Source of the DNA: Nioella sp. MMSF_3534
GTDB lineage: Bacteria; Pseudomonadota; Alphaproteobacteria; Rhodobacterales; Rhodobacteraceae
Direction: 5' to 3'
Length of the DNA stretch: 64,000 bases
Assembly (NCBI RefSeq): GCF_030732985.1
Contig: NZ_JASHJX010000015.1
Coordinates: 1-64,000 of the forward strand
How positions within the stretch are numbered: position 1 is the first letter of the stretch; each line of letters starts with the position of its first letter. Positions 25,569 through 35,218 of the stretch are shown here, one piece after another. The notes beneath the pieces were generated by a model. That model did not search any database, was not told the DNA's origin, and saw nothing but the letters and a program-made list of their open reading frames with translations. Made by a program: the position numbers and the translations under genes.

Positions 25569-26837
25569 TCAGGCGTCCCCTTCCCACGTCGTGACGAATG
25601 GCATCTCAATAACCGGTGCGGGTTCCGGCACCGGCACCCGGACACGGCGCAACCCAAGCCGCGGATGCATCCGCCCGGCCAGCATCCAGGCCGCCAGCAG
25701 CGCCCCGCCCGACAGGGCAAATATGGACGACAGCGGCGCCGCCAGCAGCAAGAGCCATGCCGCGCCGGGTGTCAGGATGCCCGACACATCGCGAAAGCTG
25801 GAATAGACGGCTGACATCTCGGTCCGTTCCGAGGGTTTTACCGCCATCAGGAAGGGCAAGCCCCCGCAGACATCCAGCAGGATCAGGAAAAACGACACCG
25901 AGGCCAGCGCCACCACAGCCGCCACCGGCCAACCTGCCAGCGCAAAGGCCGCGACCGACAACACCCCTGCCCCCAGAAATCCGGTGCGCACGGACTGGCG
26001 CACAGACCTTCCCTGCATCCAGCGCAGCATCAGTGGCGTGATGAACAGCAGCCCGTTGGTCATCGACAGCATCACGCCGCCCAGTTGCTCGCTCAGCCCC
26101 GCATTCACCGCGTAAATCGGCAGGTAGACCACGTAAACCCACCAACCGCAGGACCGGATAACAGCGAATAGCCAGCCCGCCACCAGCCTCGGCTGAGCCG
26201 CGAAGCGGCCCAGATAGGCAATCGGGTTCGTGGCGGGCCGTTTGGCCTTCTGGATCAGCTTGCCATTGCCGAGCCGCAGGTAAAGAAAGGTGGCCATCAT
26301 CCCCAGGATCGCGACGCCCGAGATCAGGAAGGGCGCCGGACGCCACCAGTCCATCAGGTAGACACCCGCCACCGGCCCCACAGTCCAGCCGGCGGCACTG
26401 TAGAACATGCGCAGGGTTTCGCTGCGCCCAAGCTCTACCCGTTCGATGTAGTCCAGCACATAGGCGTTGAAGCAGACAAAAAGCGTGGCGACGGCCACAG
26501 TGGTCAGGGCCAGCGTTACGACGATGAGATCCGGTGAAATGGCCCCGATCCCGGCACCGGCGAAGAAGGTCAGCGCCGCACCGGTGTAAAGCCAGCGGCG
26601 CGGCACGAAACGGTTCAGCCACGGCACCAGAAAACCCGCGATCATCGACAGCAGTCCGACGATGAAATAGGCCTCTGACAACGATTTGGCGCTGCCCAGG
26701 GTCTCCAGCATCGCCAGCGGCATCACCGAGATCAGGATGCCGCGCGCCACCGCTTCACAGCCCGCGAGCGTGGCAAAGCCCTTGACGCCCGGCGCAGGAG
26801 CGTGGCGCAGCCATTCGGGTATTCGGCGTTCGTGCAT
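25569..26837 (-). CDS. MFS transporter
   Basis: A 422-residue integral membrane protein with about twelve hydrophobic segments in two six-helix halves. A loop between helices 2 and 3 carries a short basic NRFVPRRW stretch. Substrate unknown. The stop is only six bases from that of meaB, which converges on it. The ATG at 26837 is followed by a charged N-terminus before the first helix. Confidence 0.85.
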   Translation of the reverse strand: MHERRIPEWLRHAPAPGVKGFATLAGCEAVARGILISVMPLAMLETLGSAKSLSEAYFIVGLLSMIAGFLVPWLNRFVPRRWLYTGAALTFFAGAGIGAISPDLIVVTLALTTVAVATLFVCFNAYVLDYIERVELGRSETLRMFYSAAGWTVGPVAGVYLMDWWRPAPFLISGVAILGMMATFLYLRLGNGKLIQKAKRPATNPIAYLGRFAAQPRLVAGWLFAVIRSCGWWVYVVYLPIYAVNAGLSEQLGGVMLSMTNGLLFITPLMLRWMQGRSVRQSVRTGFLGAGVLSVAAFALAGWPVAAVVALASVSFFLILLDVCGGLPFLMAVKPSERTEMSAVYSSFRDVSGILTPGAAWLLLLAAPLSSIFALSGGALLAAWMLAGRMHPRLGLRRVRVPVPEPAPVIEMPFVTTWEGDA

Positions 26838-27047
26838 GGGGGCTCAAGGTCTGAAATACCCTTTGACCCTAGGCAGCCAGCCGCCCCTGTCTTGCCCGCA
26901 CGCGACCATGGCAAGGTCGTTGCCGGGCCTTTGACCTGTCGGTGACACAGCATCGCGGTGGCCTCATCCGCAAGACCGACCAACGTGCCAAATCCATACT
27001 GGACAGGGCAATGATCTTGCTGTCGGCGATCTGGGGCATGGGCGCGG

Positions 27048-27371
27048 CTACGGGTTGCGCATGCAATATTGCGGGGGGTGAACGCCTTCGGTGAACTCGA
27101 CCCCGCCGCAAGCGGCGCAGCGCCAGCGGGCGCGCCCCCAGGGGGCGGGGCGCGCATCGGGTTCCCAGATGCAATCGCGTGTGGGGTTGTCCGGGGCGGG
27201 GGATTCTCCATGACGAGGGCCGCCGCGCGACCGGGCCAATCCGACCAGCAGCGCCCCGATCCTGAGCCACAGGAAAACGGCCAGCACCGTCAGCCCCGCC
27301 ACCAGAAACGGATGGTCCTGAGGCAGATATTCGCGCAGCCAGGGCGGCAGGATGGCATCGAGATCGGTCAT
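27048..27371 (-). CDS. small membrane protein with C-terminal zinc ribbon
   Basis: A 107-residue protein with one transmembrane helix (residues about 20-42), a polar linker, and a C-terminal CAACGG...YC cysteine cluster that could hold a zinc ion. The ATG at 27371 removes a non-conserved extension. The domain layout suggests a membrane-anchored, cytoplasm-facing ribbon. I do not recognise the family. Confidence 0.65.
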   Translation of the reverse strand: MTDLDAILPPWLREYLPQDHPFLVAGLTVLAVFLWLRIGALLVGLARSRGGPRHGESPAPDNPTRDCIWEPDARPAPWGRARWRCAACGGVEFTEGVHPPQYCMRNP

Positions 27372-27469
27372 GACCCGGTCAGGATATCTCTGCCCGCCGT
27401 GGGGACAAGGGGCGACGAACAACGCGCCTAAGATTGATGGGCGGACCGGTCAGCCCGACTGCCCGTGTT

Positions 27470-28201
27470 TCACCCCACCATGGGCCTGCGATCGGGGTAG
27501 ATCACCTCGGACACGCCCTGTTCTTCAAGATCGAGGCTGAACGTATCGAGCCCGACATTGGCCTTGTGCTCCAGCTCTGCCGGATAGAGATAGACGAGCC
27601 CCAGGATGGTCACCTTGTCCCCGTTCGGCAGATCAAAGCGCACGGCCTCATCCGGCAGGATCGTCGGGTAGCTGACCATCGCGGCACTCATCCCCGTATC
27701 GTCGGAATAGGGCGCGCCTTCCGGGGAGGACAGCGTGTGGCCATCCGCCACGAACGCCCCGGCGCTGTGGGGATAGCGCGCGTAGTGCTTGAGATATCTG
27801 ATCGGCCACCATGTCGTGGGATCATCATTCCGACGCTGCTGCATGATCTCGACCACCTTGTCGCCCCAGTCCGCATGCAGCCCGATCATCAGCTCAACCC
27901 GGCCCCAGATCGCGGGGTCGCCATTGTCCGGCACGGCCATGCGTTCGTTGCTCATGCCCAGGGTCACGAAAACCCAGTGGTCACGGGTGCCTGCGGGGGC
28001 AAAGCACAGAATGTCGATCGGAACGACATCCGACACCAGTTCATGAAAGAGGATCGGCTGAACGCCAAACGCCTCGGCCAGCCGGTTCCGGATCACCTCG
28101 TGACTTGGCAGGGCAAGGGGCTCAGCCGTATGCGCGGCGGCGGTGTCTTTCGTCCGTGCGGGCTTTTGCGTGCCGCCGAAAATCTTCTTCAGGAATTTCA
28201 T
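27470..28201 (-). CDS. suppressor-of-fused (SUFU) domain protein
   Basis: A 243-residue protein. After a basic N-terminus (MKFLKKIFGG) and a short linker, the remaining region matches the bacterial SUFU-domain pattern: HWVFVTLGMSNERM near residue 90, then a PEGAPYS loop, and a DKVTILGLVYLYPAELE segment near 200. Bacterial SUFU proteins often occur as immunity or accessory proteins near toxins, but none is recognisable here. The ATG at 28201 is taken because the upstream part of the frame is unrelated. Confidence 0.8.
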   Translation of the reverse strand: MKFLKKIFGGTQKPARTKDTAAAHTAEPLALPSHEVIRNRLAEAFGVQPILFHELVSDVVPIDILCFAPAGTRDHWVFVTLGMSNERMAVPDNGDPAIWGRVELMIGLHADWGDKVVEIMQQRRNDDPTTWWPIRYLKHYARYPHSAGAFVADGHTLSSPEGAPYSDDTGMSAAMVSYPTILPDEAVRFDLPNGDKVTILGLVYLYPAELEHKANVGLDTFSLDLEEQGVSEVIYPDRRPMVG

Positions 28202-28536
28202 CGGGATGGAACCATTCTGGGTGCAGAGGGTGCGAGGGTTGATGCTCGTGCCGTCCGCGAGCGAAATTGCTCTCACGAGGTCTGAAAGGATGCGGCCCGT
28301 TGGGGCTGCGGTTTGAAATGGCAGTGGTCGGAGGGAAGCGTGAAATGACGCTTGTCTGGGGATGATCAGGCCGACAGGCAGCTTCGTCCGCAACACAGAA
28401 AGCCGCAAGGATACGCCCCGCGCCAATCCTGCATTTTCTGACTTCGTTACTCGTCATCACAAAAGATACTCGTGAACCCAATCGGTAGCATGGTCCTGCA
28501 TTCGCGGGGCGGAGTAAATCCCCCCTGACGCGGGCC
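28202..28536. other. non-coding gap upstream of the SUFU gene
   Basis: I see no convincing gene in this stretch. It should hold the promoter of the SUFU gene (transcribed leftwards). One short perfect inverted repeat, AAGCGT (28336-28341) / ACGCTT (28348-28353), lies about 135 bases before the start codon and could be an operator. Confidence 0.5.
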
Positions 28537-28582
28537 CCAAAAAGAAACGGGCCAGCGACGGGGAAGTCACCGGCCCGGTTTC
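28537..28582 (-). terminator. intrinsic terminator of the sdh operon
   Basis: On the minus strand CGGGCC pairs with GGCCCG across a GC-rich loop, and GTTTCTTTTT follows. It begins about 15 bases past the sdhB stop. Confidence 0.8.
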
Positions 28583-28597
28583 GGAATGTCTAAAGGA

Positions 28598-29377
28598 TCA
28601 GAGCTGCCTCTCGACCATCATCTTCTTGATCGACGCAATCGCCTTGGCCGGGTTCAGGCCTTTGGGACAGGTCTTGGCGCAGTTCATGATGGTGTGGCAG
28701 CGGTAGAGCTTGAAGGGATCCTCCAGCTCGTCCAGACGCTCGCCCGTGGCTTCATCCCGGCTGTCGATCAGCCAGCGATAGGCATGGAGCAGCGCGGCAG
28801 GGCCGAGGTAGCGGTCGCCGTTCCACCAGTAGCTGGGGCAGCTGGTCGAACAGGATGCACACATCACACATTCATAAAGACCGTCGAGCTTCTTGCGGTC
28901 CTCGATGGATTGCCGCCACTCTTTCTCGGGCCGCTGCGTCTTGGTTTCCAACCACGGCATGATGCTGGCATGCTGTGCGTAGAAATGCGTCAGGTCCGGG
29001 ATCAGGTCTTTCACCACCGGCATATGCGGCAGCGGGTAGATCTTCACGTCGCCCTTGATCTCGTCCATGCCGTAGATGCAGGCCAGCGTGTTGATGCCGT
29101 CGATATTCATCGCGCAAGACCCGCAGATGCCTTCGCGGCAGGAACGACGGAAGGTCAGGGTCGGGTCGATCTCGTTCTTGATCTTGATCAGCGCGTCCAG
29201 AACCATCGGGCCGCAGGTATCCATGTCGACGAAATAGGTGTCGACCTGCGGGTTTTTCCCGTCATCGGGGTTCCAGCGATAGATCTGGAACTTGCGCACA
29301 TTGGTGGCGCCTTCCGGCTTGGGCCATGTCTTGCCCGTGATGATCTTGGAGTTACGGGGAAGCGTGAATTGAACCAT
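28598..29377 (-). CDS. sdhB: succinate dehydrogenase iron-sulfur subunit
   Basis: A 259-residue subunit carrying the three Fe-S clusters of complex II. The 2Fe-2S ligands are in CREGICGSC with a downstream Cys. The 4Fe-4S ligands are in [12 protein letters not shown]. The 3Fe-4S ligands are in [12 protein letters not shown]. It passes electrons from the FAD of SdhA to ubiquinone. It is the last gene of the sdhCDAB operon, 12 bases after sdhA, and is followed by an intrinsic terminator. Confidence 0.98.
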   Translation of the reverse strand: MVQFTLPRNSKIITGKTWPKPEGATNVRKFQIYRWNPDDGKNPQVDTYFVDMDTCGPMVLDALIKIKNEIDPTLTFRRSCREGICGSCAMNIDGINTLACIYGMDEIKGDVKIYPLPHMPVVKDLIPDLTHFYAQHASIMPWLETKTQRPEKEWRQSIEDRKKLDGLYECVMCASCSTSCPSYWWNGDRYLGPAALLHAYRWLIDSRDEATGERLDELEDPFKLYRCHTIMNCAKTCPKGLNPAKAIASIKKMMVERQL

Positions 29378-29389
29378 GTCCTCGTCTCC

Positions 29390-31198
29390 TTAGAAGGTCC
29401 GCGCCTTGGGCGCGATTTTCTTGAGCGATATGCCGCCCTCGTCTTCGGTGGTCAGCGGGTCGGTGATGACCGGGCGGTATTCCAGCCCGACGCTGCTGCC
29501 CTCGATGCGGGACACCGTGTGGACGCGCCACTTCTTGTCGTCGCGATCCGGGAAATCCTCATGCGCGTGGGCGCCACGGCTTTCCTGACGGGCCTCCGCG
29601 CCGACGATGGTGGCGAGCGCGTTCGGCATCAGGTTGGTCAGTTCCAGCGTTTCCATAAGGTCGCTGTTCCAGACCATGCTGCGGTCGGTCACTTTCAGAT
29701 CGCCCATCTTGCCAGCGATGGCGGTCATTTTCTCGACGCCTTCCGACAATGTCTTGGAGGTGCGGAAGACGGCGGCGTCGGCCTGCATGGTCTTCTGCAT
29801 TTCCAACCGCAGCTCGGCGGTCGGGGTGTCGCCATTGGCGTAGCGCAGCCCGTCAAAGCGGCCGAGCGCCTTGTCGATGCTGGCCTTGTTCAGAACCGGG
29901 TTCGGGGCGTCCGCGTCCACCACCTGACCGGCGCGGATCGCGGCGGCGCGACCGAACACCACGAGGTCGATGAGCGAGTTGGACCCAAGCCGGTTCGCCC
30001 CGTGAACGGAAGCACAACCCGCCTCGCCCACGGCCATAAGGCCGGGCACGACAGCGGTCGGGTCTTTCTTGGTCGGGTTCAGCACCTCGCCCCAATAGTT
30101 CGTGGGGATGCCGCCCATGTTGTAATGCACCGTCGGGATGACCGGGATCGGTTCCTTGGTGACATCGACACCGGCGAAGATCTTGGCGCTTTCCGAGATG
30201 CCGGGCAGGCGTTCGGCCAGTGCCTCGGCAGGCAGGTGGGAAAGGTTCAGGTGGATGTGATCGCCCTCAGCGCCCACGCCACGGCCCTCGCGGATTTCCA
30301 TGGTCATGGAGCGGGACACGTAATCGCGCGGGGCGAGGTCCTTGTACTGAGGCGCGTAGCGTTCCATGAACCGCTCGCCTTCGCTGTTGGTCAGGTAACC
30401 GCCCTCGCCGCGCGCGCCTTCGGTGATCAGGCAGCCGGAGCCATAGATGCCGGTCGGGTGGAACTGCACGAATTCCATATCCTGAAGCGGCAGGCCCGCG
30501 CGGGCCACCATGCCGCCGCCGTCACCGGTGCAGGTGTGGGCGGAGGTGGCGGAGAAATAGGCGCGGCCATAGCCGCCGGTTGCCAGCACCACCATCTTGG
30601 CGTTGAAGACATGCATGGTGCCGTCGTCGAGCTTCCACGCCACGACGCCCTGACACTGGCCGTCTTCGGACATGATCAGGTCGGTCGCGAAATACTCGAT
30701 ATAGAATTCCGCGTTGTTCTTGAGCGACTGGCCATAAAGCGTGTGCAGGATGGCGTGGCCGGTGCGGTCGGCAGCGGCGCAGGTGCGCTGCACGGCGGGG
30801 CCTTCCCCGAATTCGGTCGTGTGGCCGCCGAAGGGGCGCTGGTAGATCTTGCCTTCCTCGGTGCGGCTGAACGGAACGCCGTAATGTTCAAGCTCATACA
30901 CCGCCTTGGGGGCCTCGCGCGCGAGGTATTCCATCGCGTCGGTGTCACCCAGCCAGTCGGAGCCTTTGACGGTGTCATACATGTGCCACTGCCAGTGGTC
31001 GGGGCCCATGTTGGAAAGCGATGCGGCGATGCCGCCCTGTGCCGCCACGGTGTGGCTGCGGGTTGGGAACACCTTGGAAATACAGGCGGTCTTCAGCCCC
31101 TGTTCGGCCATGCCGAGCGTCGCGCGCAGGCCGGAGCCCCCGGCACCGACGACAACGACGTCATAGGAATGATGATTGAGTGCGTAGGACTCGGTCAT
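29390..31198 (-). CDS. sdhA: succinate dehydrogenase flavoprotein subunit
   Basis: A 602-residue catalytic subunit. [15 protein letters not shown] near residue 16 is the FAD dinucleotide fold, and a SHTVAAQGG segment near 48 holds the histidine that binds FAD covalently. The substrate-binding and capping regions include a HPTGIYGSG loop. It oxidises succinate to fumarate at the membrane. Spacing to sdhD is 24 bases. A 873-codon open frame antisense to sdhA/sdhB is an artefact. Confidence 0.98.
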   Translation of the reverse strand: MTESYALNHHSYDVVVVGAGGSGLRATLGMAEQGLKTACISKVFPTRSHTVAAQGGIAASLSNMGPDHWQWHMYDTVKGSDWLGDTDAMEYLAREAPKAVYELEHYGVPFSRTEEGKIYQRPFGGHTTEFGEGPAVQRTCAAADRTGHAILHTLYGQSLKNNAEFYIEYFATDLIMSEDGQCQGVVAWKLDDGTMHVFNAKMVVLATGGYGRAYFSATSAHTCTGDGGGMVARAGLPLQDMEFVQFHPTGIYGSGCLITEGARGEGGYLTNSEGERFMERYAPQYKDLAPRDYVSRSMTMEIREGRGVGAEGDHIHLNLSHLPAEALAERLPGISESAKIFAGVDVTKEPIPVIPTVHYNMGGIPTNYWGEVLNPTKKDPTAVVPGLMAVGEAGCASVHGANRLGSNSLIDLVVFGRAAAIRAGQVVDADAPNPVLNKASIDKALGRFDGLRYANGDTPTAELRLEMQKTMQADAAVFRTSKTLSEGVEKMTAIAGKMGDLKVTDRSMVWNSDLMETLELTNLMPNALATIVGAEARQESRGAHAHEDFPDRDDKKWRVHTVSRIEGSSVGLEYRPVITDPLTTEDEGGISLKKIAPKARTF

Positions 31199-31222
31199 GT
31201 GTCTTGATCTCCTGTCCCTGGA

Positions 31223-31594
31223 TTACAGCGCAATCTGGGCGAGCGAAACGAGGCCGAAGGCCATCAGCCCGTAGCTGATGCAAGCCATGACGATGATCGC
31301 GATCTTGCGGGACAGGCCCTGCATGTAATCTTCGATCACCATCTGGATCCCAAGGCGGAAGTGGTAGAAGCCGACGATCAGCATCAAGGCGGCCGATACG
31401 GCGGGGAAGGGGCGCGACAGGGCGGCCTGCACATCGGCATAGGGTTCGCCAAGCAGCGGGCCGAAGCTGAACAGGAACATCGGGGTGATGATCAGCAGCG
31501 CCACGGCGGTGATGGTCGTCTTCCAGAAATGATCGGTGCCCGATTTGGCCGAACCGAGGCCAATCACGCGTTTGCGGTCGGTCATAAGTGCCAT
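31223..31594 (-). CDS. sdhD: succinate dehydrogenase membrane anchor subunit D
   Basis: A 123-residue protein with three transmembrane helices. A conserved histidine in a FYHFRLGIQMVIEDY segment is expected to take part in heme b or quinone binding. It anchors complex II together with SdhC. Eleven bases separate it from sdhC. Confidence 0.95.
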   Translation of the reverse strand: MALMTDRKRVIGLGSAKSGTDHFWKTTITAVALLIITPMFLFSFGPLLGEPYADVQAALSRPFPAVSAALMLIVGFYHFRLGIQMVIEDYMQGLSRKIAIIVMACISYGLMAFGLVSLAQIAL

Positions 31595-31605
31595 GGATCA
31601 GCCTC

Positions 31606-31989
31606 TCAGATCGTGATGATGGTCAGGAAGGTCAGCGCGACGCTGCCGATGATGATGCCCCAGCCCATCTTGTCGCTGTCATCGGGGTCGAGCCCATAGC
31701 CCATGTCCCAGACCAGATGGCGGACGCCGGCCAGCGCATGATACCACAGCGCCAGAACGCAGAGCGTCATAAGGACGTCACCGACGAAGCAGGTCATCAG
31801 CCCGTCTACGAAGTTGAAATAGGCCTCGCTGGTTGCCGCAGCCATCAGCCACCAGACGACAAGGACTGCCCCGCCGAGAAGTGCGATGCCGGTGATCCGG
31901 TTCAGGATCGAGGTCGCGGAGTTGAGCTGCGGACGGTAAATCTGCAAGTGCGGGGACAGCGGACGGTTGCCGCGATTGACGTCAGCCAT
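31606..31989 (-). CDS. sdhC: succinate dehydrogenase cytochrome b556 subunit C
   Basis: A 127-residue protein with three membrane helices. The RPLSPHLQIYRPQ segment and S-I-x-x-R-I-T-G near the N-terminus are SdhC signatures, and a histidine in the second half (WYHALAGVRHLVWD) is a heme ligand candidate. The ATG at 31989 has AAAGGG upstream. It is the first gene of the sdhCDAB operon and is preceded by two TGTGATCACA-type palindromes. Confidence 0.96.
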   Translation of the reverse strand: MADVNRGNRPLSPHLQIYRPQLNSATSILNRITGIALLGGAVLVVWWLMAAATSEAYFNFVDGLMTCFVGDVLMTLCVLALWYHALAGVRHLVWDMGYGLDPDDSDKMGWGIIIGSVALTFLTIITI

Positions 31990-32133
31990 GGCGAACACCC
32001 TTTCAGGTTGTGCTAGGTGATTGCTTGTTCCCCTTATGCATAACGCCTTTTTTCAAGGAGTCACCTATCCGCACGCAGGTTTGCCCCGGTTTTTTGACAG
32101 TTTTTTGTGTCTAATCGCCGCAGAGCGGCATTT

Positions 32134-32164
32134 TGTGATCACGTCCTCAAATAGTGTGATCACA
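32134..32164. promoter_or_regulatory. paired TGTGATCACA operators upstream of sdhC
   Basis: TGTGATCACG (32134-32143) and TGTGATCACA (32155-32164) have centres 21 bp apart, about 145-175 bases upstream of sdhC. The distal copy overlaps the stop codon of the membrane protein gene at 32160. The same pair with identical spacing occurs upstream of sucC, and a single copy upstream of lpd. Confidence 0.75.
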
Positions 32165-32570
32165 AAAAGGAAAGACCGAAGCCCCCCATCAGCACGGCCA
32201 ACAGAACCAGAGAGACTCGCCAAGGCGTCTGCACGCCGGTCTTCTCTTCCAGTTGCCGCGTATAGACCGTGATCGGCATACCGATGATCAGGCCGACCAG
32301 CACCGGACGCAGCCGGATGATGAAGTTCGAATCCGCCTCGATCATATCCGCGAACAGGTAGATCGACACGCCCGAGGCCAGCAACGCCGCCCCAAGTGCA
32401 CGACCATGAGACAGCAGGATCGTCTCCAGGATCTCACTCATCTCGCCGCCTGCTTTTTCGACCATATCCCGATGGTATTGCGTCGGCAGACTGCCGAAAA
32501 GATAGCGCGCGGCCATGAAGATGGTGCCCAGTGAGGCGAGGTAATAAAGCGCGATAGCCAGCGAATGCAT
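32160..32570 (-). CDS. four-helix membrane protein, unknown function
   Basis: A 136-residue protein with hydrophobic segments at about residues 3-24, 57-77, 85-104 and 117-135. Between the first two lies an amphipathic stretch. AAAGGG precedes the ATG. A CtrA-type site lies 35 bases upstream of the start, and its 3' end overlaps the TCA operator upstream of sdhC. Function unknown. Confidence 0.75.
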   Translation of the reverse strand: MHSLAIALYYLASLGTIFMAARYLFGSLPTQYHRDMVEKAGGEMSEILETILLSHGRALGAALLASGVSIYLFADMIEADSNFIIRLRPVLVGLIIGMPITVYTRQLEEKTGVQTPWRVSLVLLAVLMGGFGLSFL

Positions 32571-32604
32571 GAAGATCCCTTTCAGACCTGTCCTTTTAGG
32601 CAGG

Positions 32605-32619
32605 TTAACCGAAAGTTAA
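32605..32619. promoter_or_regulatory. candidate CtrA box (TTAA-N7-TTAA)
   Basis: TTAACCGAAAGTTAA is a perfect TTAA-N7-TTAA, the CtrA consensus of alphaproteobacteria, here as two GTTAAC direct repeats. It lies 35 bases upstream of the membrane-protein gene starting at 32570. Confidence 0.6.
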
Positions 32620-32715
32620 CGTCAGAAATAGGGCATTGTCACGCCGCAAACCGTGCAAAACCCGCGCATTTAAGGGGTTTAGAGGAATTGTCGGGGTTTA
32701 TCGGGGAATTGTACC

Positions 32716-33747
32716 TCAGACGGGAACAAGTACCCAATAGTCAAGATCGAGCAGAACATCGGGCAGGTATTTGCCGTCTTCACCCTTCAATTCCCCCGCC
32801 TTGCCGCCCTTGGTCGCCACCAGCCGCAAACGTAGCGCACCAACGCCGGGCGCGGCGGTTTCCGCCTTGTCCAGCACCTCGGTCCAGGCCTTCACGGTAT
32901 CGCCCGCGAAACAGGGGTTGGCATGGGCGCCCGCGTTGATACCGGCAATCAGCTGCGCATTGGCCAGCCCGTTGAAGCTGAGCGCGCGGGCCATGGAGAT
33001 GACATGCCCGCCATAAATCAGCCGCTGCCCATCCGGGCGGAAGGTGGCGTCGAAATGCACCTTGGCGGTGTTCTGCCACAGGCGCGTGGCGATCATGTGC
33101 TCGGCTTCCTCGATGGTGACGCCGTCCACATGGTCGATGATTTCACCGATCTCGTAGTCACCCCACCGATGCGGCTCACCTGCGAGGGTGAAGTCATAGC
33201 CGGTGAAATCCAGTCCTTCGGGGATCACAAGGGTGTCGGCCGGCACGACCTTCGCCAGATCGGGGATCACCGTTTCCGGCGCGGGCGCGTCCAGATCGTT
33301 CTTGCGCACCATGACCCAACGGACATAGTCCAGCACGACCTCATCGCGCTGATTGAGCCCCTCGGTGCGCACATAGACCACGCCCGACTTGCCGTTGGAG
33401 TTCTGCTTGAGCCCGATGACTTCCGAAACAGAGCGCAGCGTATCGCCGGGATAGACCGGCTTGCGAAAGCGGCCCTCGGCATAGCCGAGGTTCGCCACGG
33501 CGTTCAGAGAGACATCCGGCACGGTCTTGCCGAAGACCATATGGAAGGCGGCCAGATCGTCGAGCGGCGAGGAAGGCAGCCCACAGGCCCGCGCGAATTC
33601 ATCCGAGGAATGCAGCGCGTGGCGGGAGGGATAAAGCGCATGATAAAGCGCCCGCTCGCCCCCCGACACGGTGCGCGGCACCGCGTGCTCTATCCGCTGG
33701 CCGATAGAATAATCCTCGAAGAAATTGCCGGGGTTGGTCTTGGCCAT
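32716..33747 (-). CDS. mch: mesaconyl-CoA hydratase (MaoC-like double hot-dog)
   Basis: A 343-residue protein with two MaoC-like hot-dog halves. The N-terminal half starts with FFEDYSIGQR; a second half contains YGGHVISMARALSFNG. The length and sequence fit the mesaconyl-CoA (beta-methylmalyl-CoA) hydratase of the ethylmalonyl-CoA pathway for C2 assimilation. It lies next to a malyl-CoA lyase/thioesterase homologue and the sdh operon, an arrangement I recall from Rhodobacter sphaeroides. Confidence 0.9.
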   Translation of the reverse strand: MAKTNPGNFFEDYSIGQRIEHAVPRTVSGGERALYHALYPSRHALHSSDEFARACGLPSSPLDDLAAFHMVFGKTVPDVSLNAVANLGYAEGRFRKPVYPGDTLRSVSEVIGLKQNSNGKSGVVYVRTEGLNQRDEVVLDYVRWVMVRKNDLDAPAPETVIPDLAKVVPADTLVIPEGLDFTGYDFTLAGEPHRWGDYEIGEIIDHVDGVTIEEAEHMIATRLWQNTAKVHFDATFRPDGQRLIYGGHVISMARALSFNGLANAQLIAGINAGAHANPCFAGDTVKAWTEVLDKAETAAPGVGALRLRLVATKGGKAGELKGEDGKYLPDVLLDLDYWVLVPV

Positions 33748-33775
33748 GTGCCTGTGTCTCTTTCGTTATCGGGAC

Positions 33776-34327
33776 CTAGCCGAAGGGCCAGTATCCCAGC
33801 CAATAGTGGATGTAGCCGATCACACCCATCAGGATGACAGAGGCCACGAGGAACATGCCGTCCTTGGCGTAGGTTCCGGTCTGTGTGGGGTGCCAGTTGG
33901 GTTCGGCGCGGTTGATGGCGATAACCTCGACGATGGCCCAGATCAGAAGGCCGCCGAACAGGATCACCGAGGCCAAATCCCCGTTCACCAGCAGATGCGC
34001 CAGCGCCCAAAGCCCGAAGCCCGTCAACATCGGGTGGCGCATCTGGTTGAGCAGTTTGCCTTTCCGTGGGGCCGGGCTCATCATGAAAATCGCCACTAGA
34101 ACCAGCAGGTTGTTCACATGCGTGCCCCAGACCGGCGGATACCAGACCTGCCCCACATCCGCGCCGCGAAAGCCGATCACCATCAGCACGATGCTCGCCA
34201 GCAGCGCCAGCGCAATCGGGCCCCTGCCCTTGTCGCCCATATCGGCGCGGGCAGCGGGGGCGGCGCGTTTGAACAGATGGGCACCGGCCCATAGGGCGAT
34301 GCCGAGGATCATGAGGATGAGGTACAT
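33776..34327 (-). CDS. NnrU family membrane protein
   Basis: A 183-residue integral membrane protein with about five helices. Conserved NnrU features include the initial helix ending in GAHLFKRAAP and a NQMRHPMLTGFGLWALAHLLVNGD segment. NnrU proteins were first noted near denitrification genes, but none is present here and the biochemical function is unclear. It lies between mch and the lyase homologue, 28 bases from mch. Confidence 0.88.
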   Translation of the reverse strand: MYLILMILGIALWAGAHLFKRAAPAARADMGDKGRGPIALALLASIVLMVIGFRGADVGQVWYPPVWGTHVNNLLVLVAIFMMSPAPRKGKLLNQMRHPMLTGFGLWALAHLLVNGDLASVILFGGLLIWAIVEVIAINRAEPNWHPTQTGTYAKDGMFLVASVILMGVIGYIHYWLGYWPFG

Positions 34328-34360
34328 GGGCGCGTCTCCTGCGGACTGGCTGTTGTCGCG

Positions 34361-35218
34361 TCAGCCTGCCTGCATCGCAGCGATGGCCTCCGCCTTGGCC
34401 AAGGTGGCCTTGGCGGTGGCGACATGCAAGTTCTCGACGATCTTTCCGTTGACAACGGCAACCCCCTGACCGCTGGCTTCGGCTTCTTCGAAGGCCGCGA
34501 TCTGGCGGCGGGCAAGGTCTATCTCGGCCTCAGAGGGCGCAAAGGCGGCATTGGCGATATCAACCTGCGCGGGGTGAATAAGCGTCTTGCCATCAAAGCC
34601 CATGTCGCGGCCCTGTTCGCATTCGGCGCGCAGCCCCTCGTCATCCTTGAAGGCGTTATAGACGCCATCGACGATCACGATCCCTTCGGCCTTGGCGGCC
34701 AGCAGGCTGAGGCTGAGCCCCGCCATCATCGGCAGCCTGTCGGCGCGGAAGCGGGTGTTCATTTCCTTGGCCAAATCATTCGTGCCCATGACGAAGCCCC
34801 GCATCTGCGGATGGGCGGCAATTTCGGGCGCGTTGATCATGCCCCTTGGCGTTTCCATCATCGCCCAGATGGGTTTGTCACCGACAAGGGCGGCCAGCGC
34901 ATCGACCTGCGCCGCGCTTTCCACCTTGGGCAACAGCACCGCGTCGCAATCCATGGTCGCCGCGGCCTTCGCATCGGCCTCACCCCACCCGGTATCGAGC
35001 CCGTTGATCCGCACGATCCGCATCCGGTTGCCATAGCCGCCTGCGGCCAGGGCATTGGCCAGCGTGGCGCGGGCATTGGCCTTTTCTTCGACCGCGACCG
35101 CGTCCTCCAGATCGAAGATGATCGCGTCCACCGGCAGGGTCTTGGCCTTCTCCAGCGCCCGCTCTTTCGAGCCGGGAATATAGAGAACGGAGCGGAAGGG
35201 GCGTGCGGTCTGGGTCAT
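34361..35218 (-). CDS. HpcH/HpaI/CitE family enzyme, likely malyl-CoA thioesterase or lyase
   Basis: A 285-residue protein beginning with RSVLYIPGS, followed by DLEDAV near residue 37, a RINGLDTGWG loop, LLPKVE near 107 and an ETPRGM segment near 133. This is the CitE/malyl-CoA lyase pattern. In R. sphaeroides the copy beside mch and mdh is Mcl2, a (3S)-malyl-CoA thioesterase that yields malate, which is the best-fitting assignment by context. Lyase activity cannot be excluded from sequence. The ATG at 35218 starts the conserved region. Confidence 0.85.
   Translation of the reverse strand: MTQTARPFRSVLYIPGSKERALEKAKTLPVDAIIFDLEDAVAVEEKANARATLANALAAGGYGNRMRIVRINGLDTGWGEADAKAAATMDCDAVLLPKVESAAQVDALAALVGDKPIWAMMETPRGMINAPEIAAHPQMRGFVMGTNDLAKEMNTRFRADRLPMMAGLSLSLLAAKAEGIVIVDGVYNAFKDDEGLRAECEQGRDMGFDGKTLIHPAQVDIANAAFAPSEAEIDLARRQIAAFEEAEASGQGVAVVNGKIVENLHVATAKATLAKAEAIAAMQAG

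Noticed and set aside
28586-31207. 873-codon open frame on the plus strand
   Set aside because: It is antisense to sdhA and sdhB, which are unmistakable; the translation has no family features.
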